Positions 60,842 through 64,000 of a stretch of 64,000 nucleotides of DNA are shown piece after piece (position 1 is the first letter of the stretch; each line of letters opens with the position of its first letter). This stretch comes from Rhizobiales bacterium Y(2018) (lineage in GTDB: Bacteria; Pseudomonadota; Alphaproteobacteria; Rhizobiales; Aestuariivirgaceae): the NCBI GenBank assembly GCA_005502925.1, contig SCPD01000002.1:1-64000 (forward strand), written 5' to 3'. The position numbers and the translations under genes were made by a program. The notes below the pieces were generated by a model. It was not told the DNA's origin. It saw only the letters and a list, made by a program, of their open reading frames with translations, and did no database searches.

Positions 60842-61365
60842 TCTGCCGCGCCAGCCTTGCCGCCATTGCCGTGCTTGCCGGGCTCGCTTTGGGTGGGCTC
60901 CCGGGTTCGGCCCAGACGGTCGACACCTCCACCGCCGCCACGGAAGCGAAGACGCCGCGCGCCGTCGATATCGAAGCCGACACGATGGAGATCCTCGACG
61001 AGCAGAAGAAGGCGGTCTTCAAGGGCAATGTGAAAGCCAAGCGCGGCGATGTCACCCTCAATGCCGATCTTCTGACCGTGACCTATGAGGAGCAGCCCGA
61101 CCCCAAGAACAAGGACGAGAAGAAGACCGAGGTCACGCTTCTCGATGCCGAGGGCAGCGTGGTGATCGTCACCGCGAAGCAGACGGTCACCGGCAAGACC
61201 GCCCATATGGACGTGAAGGCCAACAAGCTCTGGGTGAAGGGCGGCGCCAAGGTGGTGCAGGGCAAGACGGTGATGAATGGCGAACAGCTGTTCGTCGACC
61301 TCAAGACCAACAAGAGCGAGATGACCGGCGGGCGCGTCAAAGGCAGCTTCGTTCCGGGCCAGTGA
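60838..61365 (+). CDS. lptA: LPS transport periplasmic protein LptA
   Basis: This is a 175-residue periplasmic protein with a signal peptide (about 1-25, cut near GSAQ). The OstA-like domain begins with VDIEADTMEILDEQKKAVFKGNVKAKRGD (about 42-70) and continues with repeated beta-strands to the C-terminus, MTGGRVKGSF. LptA bridges the periplasm by head-to-tail stacking. It overlaps lptC (ATGA) and is followed by lptB after about 60 nt. Confidence 0.93.
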   Translation: MICRASLAAIAVLAGLALGGLPGSAQTVDTSTAATEAKTPRAVDIEADTMEILDEQKKAVFKGNVKAKRGDVTLNADLLTVTYEEQPDPKNKDEKKTEVTLLDAEGSVVIVTAKQTVTGKTAHMDVKANKLWVKGGAKVVQGKTVMNGEQLFVDLKTNKSEMTGGRVKGSFVPGQ

Positions 61366-61425
61366 CAATTTCACCCAATATTAATCTAAATGGGCGGTAA
61401 TCAGGTGACGCAGAAGGGTGAGGCA

Positions 61426-62247
61426 ATGACGGCCGCACGGCCCCGCAAGCCGGAGAAGGTGATGGGGCAGGGCCAGCGGACAACGGAACGGGCGCCAAGG
61501 CCCCGTGCCGATGATTCGCACACCGATGACGGCCTGGTCGCCGTGGGGCTCCGCAAGAGCTTCGGACAGCGGCCGGTGGTCAGAGGGGTCAACCTCTCCG
61601 TGAAGCGTGGCGAGGCCGTGGGGCTGCTTGGACCCAATGGCGCCGGCAAGACGACGGTGTTCTACATGATCACCGGTCTCATCGCGTCGGACCAGGGAAC
61701 GATCAGCCTCGACGGGACGGATATCACCACTTTGCCCATGTATCAGCGGGCGAGGCTCGGTATCGGATATCTGCCCCAGGAAAGTTCGATCTTTCGCGGT
61801 CTCACGGTTGAGGACAACATTCGTGCCGTGCTGGAGCTCGCCGAGCCCGACCGCCAGCGGCGCGAAAGTGAGTTGCGTGAGTTGCTCGATGAGTTTTCCG
61901 TCTCCCATTTACGACATTCGCCAGCTGTGGCGCTATCTGGCGGCGAGCGTCGCCGGGTGGAAATCGCCCGCGCCCTCGCCACGCACCCGCAATTCATGCT
62001 CCTCGACGAGCCCTTCGCCGGAATTGATCCGATTGCGATCGGTGATATACGCCAGCTGGTGCGACAGCTTACCGCTCGGGGAATCGGGGTGCTTATTACG
62101 GATCACAACGTCCGTGAAACCCTCGAACTCATCGACCGCGCGCTCATCATCCATGAGGGCGAGGTCCTGACCGAGGGCACCCCGCAGGAGATCGTCCACA
62201 ATCCTGACGTGCGGCGCTTCTATCTCGGCGAAGGCTTCAGCCTGTAA
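61426..62247 (+). CDS. lptB: LPS export ABC transporter ATP-binding protein LptB
   Basis: This is a 273-residue ATPase that drives LPS extraction. Walker A GPNGAGKTT (about 76-84), signature LSGGERRRVEIARAL (about 174-188), Walker B FMLLDEPFAGIDPI and the LptB-type ending HNPDVRRFYLGEGF are all intact. It carries an N-terminal extension of about 35 basic, polar residues compared with E. coli LptB. I start it at ATG 61426, preceded by AAGGGTGAGG; an ATG at 61390 is also open. It is followed by rpoN, the usual order. Confidence 0.95.
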   Translation: MTAARPRKPEKVMGQGQRTTERAPRPRADDSHTDDGLVAVGLRKSFGQRPVVRGVNLSVKRGEAVGLLGPNGAGKTTVFYMITGLIASDQGTISLDGTDITTLPMYQRARLGIGYLPQESSIFRGLTVEDNIRAVLELAEPDRQRRESELRELLDEFSVSHLRHSPAVALSGGERRRVEIARALATHPQFMLLDEPFAGIDPIAIGDIRQLVRQLTARGIGVLITDHNVRETLELIDRALIIHEGEVLTEGTPQEIVHNPDVRRFYLGEGFSL

Positions 62248-62383
62248 TTCGAGCCTATTTCCTCGCACCAATCCGTGATCGCGGGCTTTAGTGCATTTTA
62301 AAACCGGCTATGCTACGCGCTGGGCCTAGTTGCGGGCGTTTCCGGTATCGCCGGATCGCGATTAGGCAGGAAGGGAGCGCTGG

Positions 62384-63898
62384 ATGGCGCTGACTCCAAG
62401 GTTGGAACTCAGGCAGGGCCAGTCCCTGGTCATGACGCCCCAGCTGCAGCAGGCGATCAAGCTTCTGCAGATGTCCAACCTTGAGCTCCAGACCTATGTC
62501 GAAAGCGAGCTCGAGAAGAATCCGTTGCTGGAGCGCGACGAGAAGCGCGAAGCGCCGGCCGCCGCCGAGGCGCCCGAAGCGGCGGAAGAGCGCGACGTCG
62601 CGAGCGCCCTCAAGGACGGGGCGAGCACCAGCGAAAAGCTCGCCACCCTCGGTACCGATCTCGACAATGTCTATCAGGGCGAAAGCCGCGCCGATGCGGA
62701 GAACCGCAGCGCGATGGCGCAAGGCGATTCGGGCTGGGCCTCGCTCAAATCGTCACGCGCCGTGTCGCTCGATCAGGACGATCTCGACTTCGGCGCGACG
62801 CTGACGCGCGAGACGACGCTCGCCGAGCATCTGACCGAGCAGATGATGCTGGCCATCGCCGGTCCGGCCGACCGGCTCATCGGCCAGAATCTCATCGGCA
62901 TGGTGAACGAGGCAGGCTATCTCACCGCCGATACCGCCCAGGTGGCCGAGATGCTCGGCACCGATGTCGCCCATGTCGAGCGCGTGCTCGGCGTGCTGCA
63001 GGGCTTCGATCCCGCCGGCGTCTTCGCCCGCGATCTCAAGGAATGCCTCAAGCTGCAGCTTAAGGAACTGGACCGGCTCGATCCGGCGATGATGGTTCTC
63101 GTCGACCATCTCGATCTCGTCGCCAAGCGCGACTTCGCCGCGCTGAAGTCACTCTGCAGGCTCGATGCCGACGACATCCGCGACATGATCGCTGAATTGC
63201 GCCGCCTCAATCCGAAGCCCGGCCATATCTTCGGCGCCGAGCCGGTGCAGCCGGTGGTGCCGGATGTGTCGGTGCGGCCGGCGCCCGACGGCAGCTGGCT
63301 GGTCGAACTCAACAGCGATACGCTGCCGCGCGTGCTGGTCAACAACCGCTACATGGCTCAGGTCTCGCGCGGGCCCATCCGGGCGGAGGACAAGACCTAT
63401 CTCTCCGAATGCCACGCCAACGCCACCTGGCTGGTCAGGAGCCTCGACCAGCGCGCCAAGACCATCCTCAAGGTGGCGCGCGAGATCGTGCGCCAGCAGG
63501 ATGCGTTCCTAGCTTATGGCGTCCAGCATCTGCGTCCGCTCAATCTCAAGACGGTGGCGGAAGCGATCGAGATGCACGAATCGACGGTAAGCCGGGTGAC
63601 CTCGAACAAATATGTCGTCACTCCGCGCGGCATCTTCGAGCTGAAGTACTTTTTCACCACGGCGATCAATTCGGCCGAGGGCGGCGAGGCGCATTCGGCC
63701 GAATCCGTCCGCCACCGCCTGCGCGAGATGATCGAGCGCGAAACCTCAGCTAACATCCTGTCCGACGACACGCTCGTCGACATGCTCAAGGCGGAGGGTA
63801 TTGACATCGCTCGCCGCACGGTCGCTAAATATCGGGAATCACTTGGAATTCCTTCTTCCGTACAACGCCGGCGGGAGAAGAACGCCTTCGGCTCGTGA
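62384..63898 (+). CDS. rpoN: RNA polymerase sigma-54 factor
   Basis: This is sigma-54, 504 residues, complete. The N-terminal activator-interacting region (LRQGQSLVMTPQLQQAIKLLQMSNLELQTYVESELEKNPLL) is followed by an acidic linker, the core-binding domain, the DNA-binding helix-turn-helix, and the RpoN box ARRTVAKYRE (about 476-485). It directs transcription of nitrogen, carbon and stress genes with bEBP activators. The start has a GGAAGGGAG ribosome site. In alphaproteobacteria, an hpf-type gene and ptsN normally follow, beyond the window edge. Confidence 0.97.
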   Translation: MALTPRLELRQGQSLVMTPQLQQAIKLLQMSNLELQTYVESELEKNPLLERDEKREAPAAAEAPEAAEERDVASALKDGASTSEKLATLGTDLDNVYQGESRADAENRSAMAQGDSGWASLKSSRAVSLDQDDLDFGATLTRETTLAEHLTEQMMLAIAGPADRLIGQNLIGMVNEAGYLTADTAQVAEMLGTDVAHVERVLGVLQGFDPAGVFARDLKECLKLQLKELDRLDPAMMVLVDHLDLVAKRDFAALKSLCRLDADDIRDMIAELRRLNPKPGHIFGAEPVQPVVPDVSVRPAPDGSWLVELNSDTLPRVLVNNRYMAQVSRGPIRAEDKTYLSECHANATWLVRSLDQRAKTILKVAREIVRQQDAFLAYGVQHLRPLNLKTVAEAIEMHESTVSRVTSNKYVVTPRGIFELKYFFTTAINSAEGGEAHSAESVRHRLREMIERETSANILSDDTLVDMLKAEGIDIARRTVAKYRESLGIPSSVQRRREKNAFGS

Positions 63899-63907
63899 GG
63901 GCCGCGA

Positions 63908-63944
63908 GCGGGCTCGGATTAAGGTTGACTTAACCTCTGCCCGC
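63908..63944. other. Structured intergenic sequence after rpoN
   Basis: GCGGGC (63908-63913) can pair with GCCCGC (63939-63944), enclosing a smaller AAGGTT / AACCT arm. A run of T is missing, so this is not a clear terminator. The last 56 bases of the window hold the start of the gap to the next gene; nothing more is supported. Confidence 0.4.
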
Positions 63945-64000
63945 GACTAGTTTCCGCGCCGTTTTAGAGGGGGCTGGTCCTCTCTTGTGACATAGCGGAA

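Overview
The window is a high-GC, tightly packed chromosome segment from an alphaproteobacterium, most probably of the Hyphomicrobiales (Rhizobiales). The pointers are a membrane-bound ferritin-type iron exporter (MbfA) preceded by an Irr-type iron control element, a choline ABC operon (choXWV) next to betI, the gene order lptC-lptA-lptB-rpoN, rpmI-rplT-pheS-pheT on one strand, and several families of short intergenic palindromes of the kind common in rhizobia. The genus cannot be fixed from the sequence. No insertion sequence, prophage, integrase or CRISPR array was found. The only RNA gene is a tRNA-Leu(CAG).

Layout. 0.1-4.9 kb (minus strand): a sulfate uptake operon (sbp-cysT-cysW-cysA) led by a 62-codon ORF of unknown function and by an Rrf2-family regulator with four cysteines. 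5-11.3 kb (minus): a six-gene peptide-type ABC operon (two permeases, binding protein, an acetamidase/formamidase-family hydrolase, two ATPases), mostly joined by 1-4 nt overlaps. 11.5-15 kb: pgi and a PfkB sugar kinase, diverging from an aldo/keto reductase. 15.1-20 kb: a 1604-residue cytoplasmic protein with about nine PAS domains followed by GGDEF and EAL. 20-27.9 kb: a LacI regulator with two operators, divergent from a glucose/mannose-type CUT1 ABC transporter, then a stand-alone phosphomannose-isomerase-like cupin, a ROK kinase, a cupin resembling (R)-mandelonitrile lyase, and a glyoxalase-fold protein.

28-34.8 kb: an orphan membrane protein, a Gfo/Idh/MocA dehydrogenase, then betI divergent from choX-choW-choV-araC-type regulator. 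34.8-38.4 kb: an EamA exporter and a TetR regulator divergent from two oxidoreductases, with a 27-bp operator between them. 38.4-40.8 kb (minus): a compact accessory cluster vapB-vapC-unknown-lytic transglycosylase-unknown. 40.8-45.3 kb: lepA, iron-regulated mbfA, and an overlapping ATPase/low-molecular-weight phosphatase gene pair.

45.4-57 kb: translation genes pheT, pheS, rplT, rpmI and infC on the minus strand, interleaved with an atypical SDR, a WYL regulator with a divergent LysE-type exporter, an EamA exporter, an ABHD10-like hydrolase, an NAD-dependent epimerase, queG and a glutathione S-transferase. 57-64 kb: uppP, an NDUFA9-like protein, tRNA-Leu, a short RNase D, then lptC-lptA-lptB and rpoN.

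How the parts fit together. The sugar locus is a self-contained module: import, kinase, isomerase and specific repressor, with pgi elsewhere in the window linking hexose phosphates. Sulfate and choline uptake are each placed beside their probable regulators. The core envelope genes (uppP, lptCAB), the translation genes and rpoN form the conserved backbone around these transport and regulatory islands.
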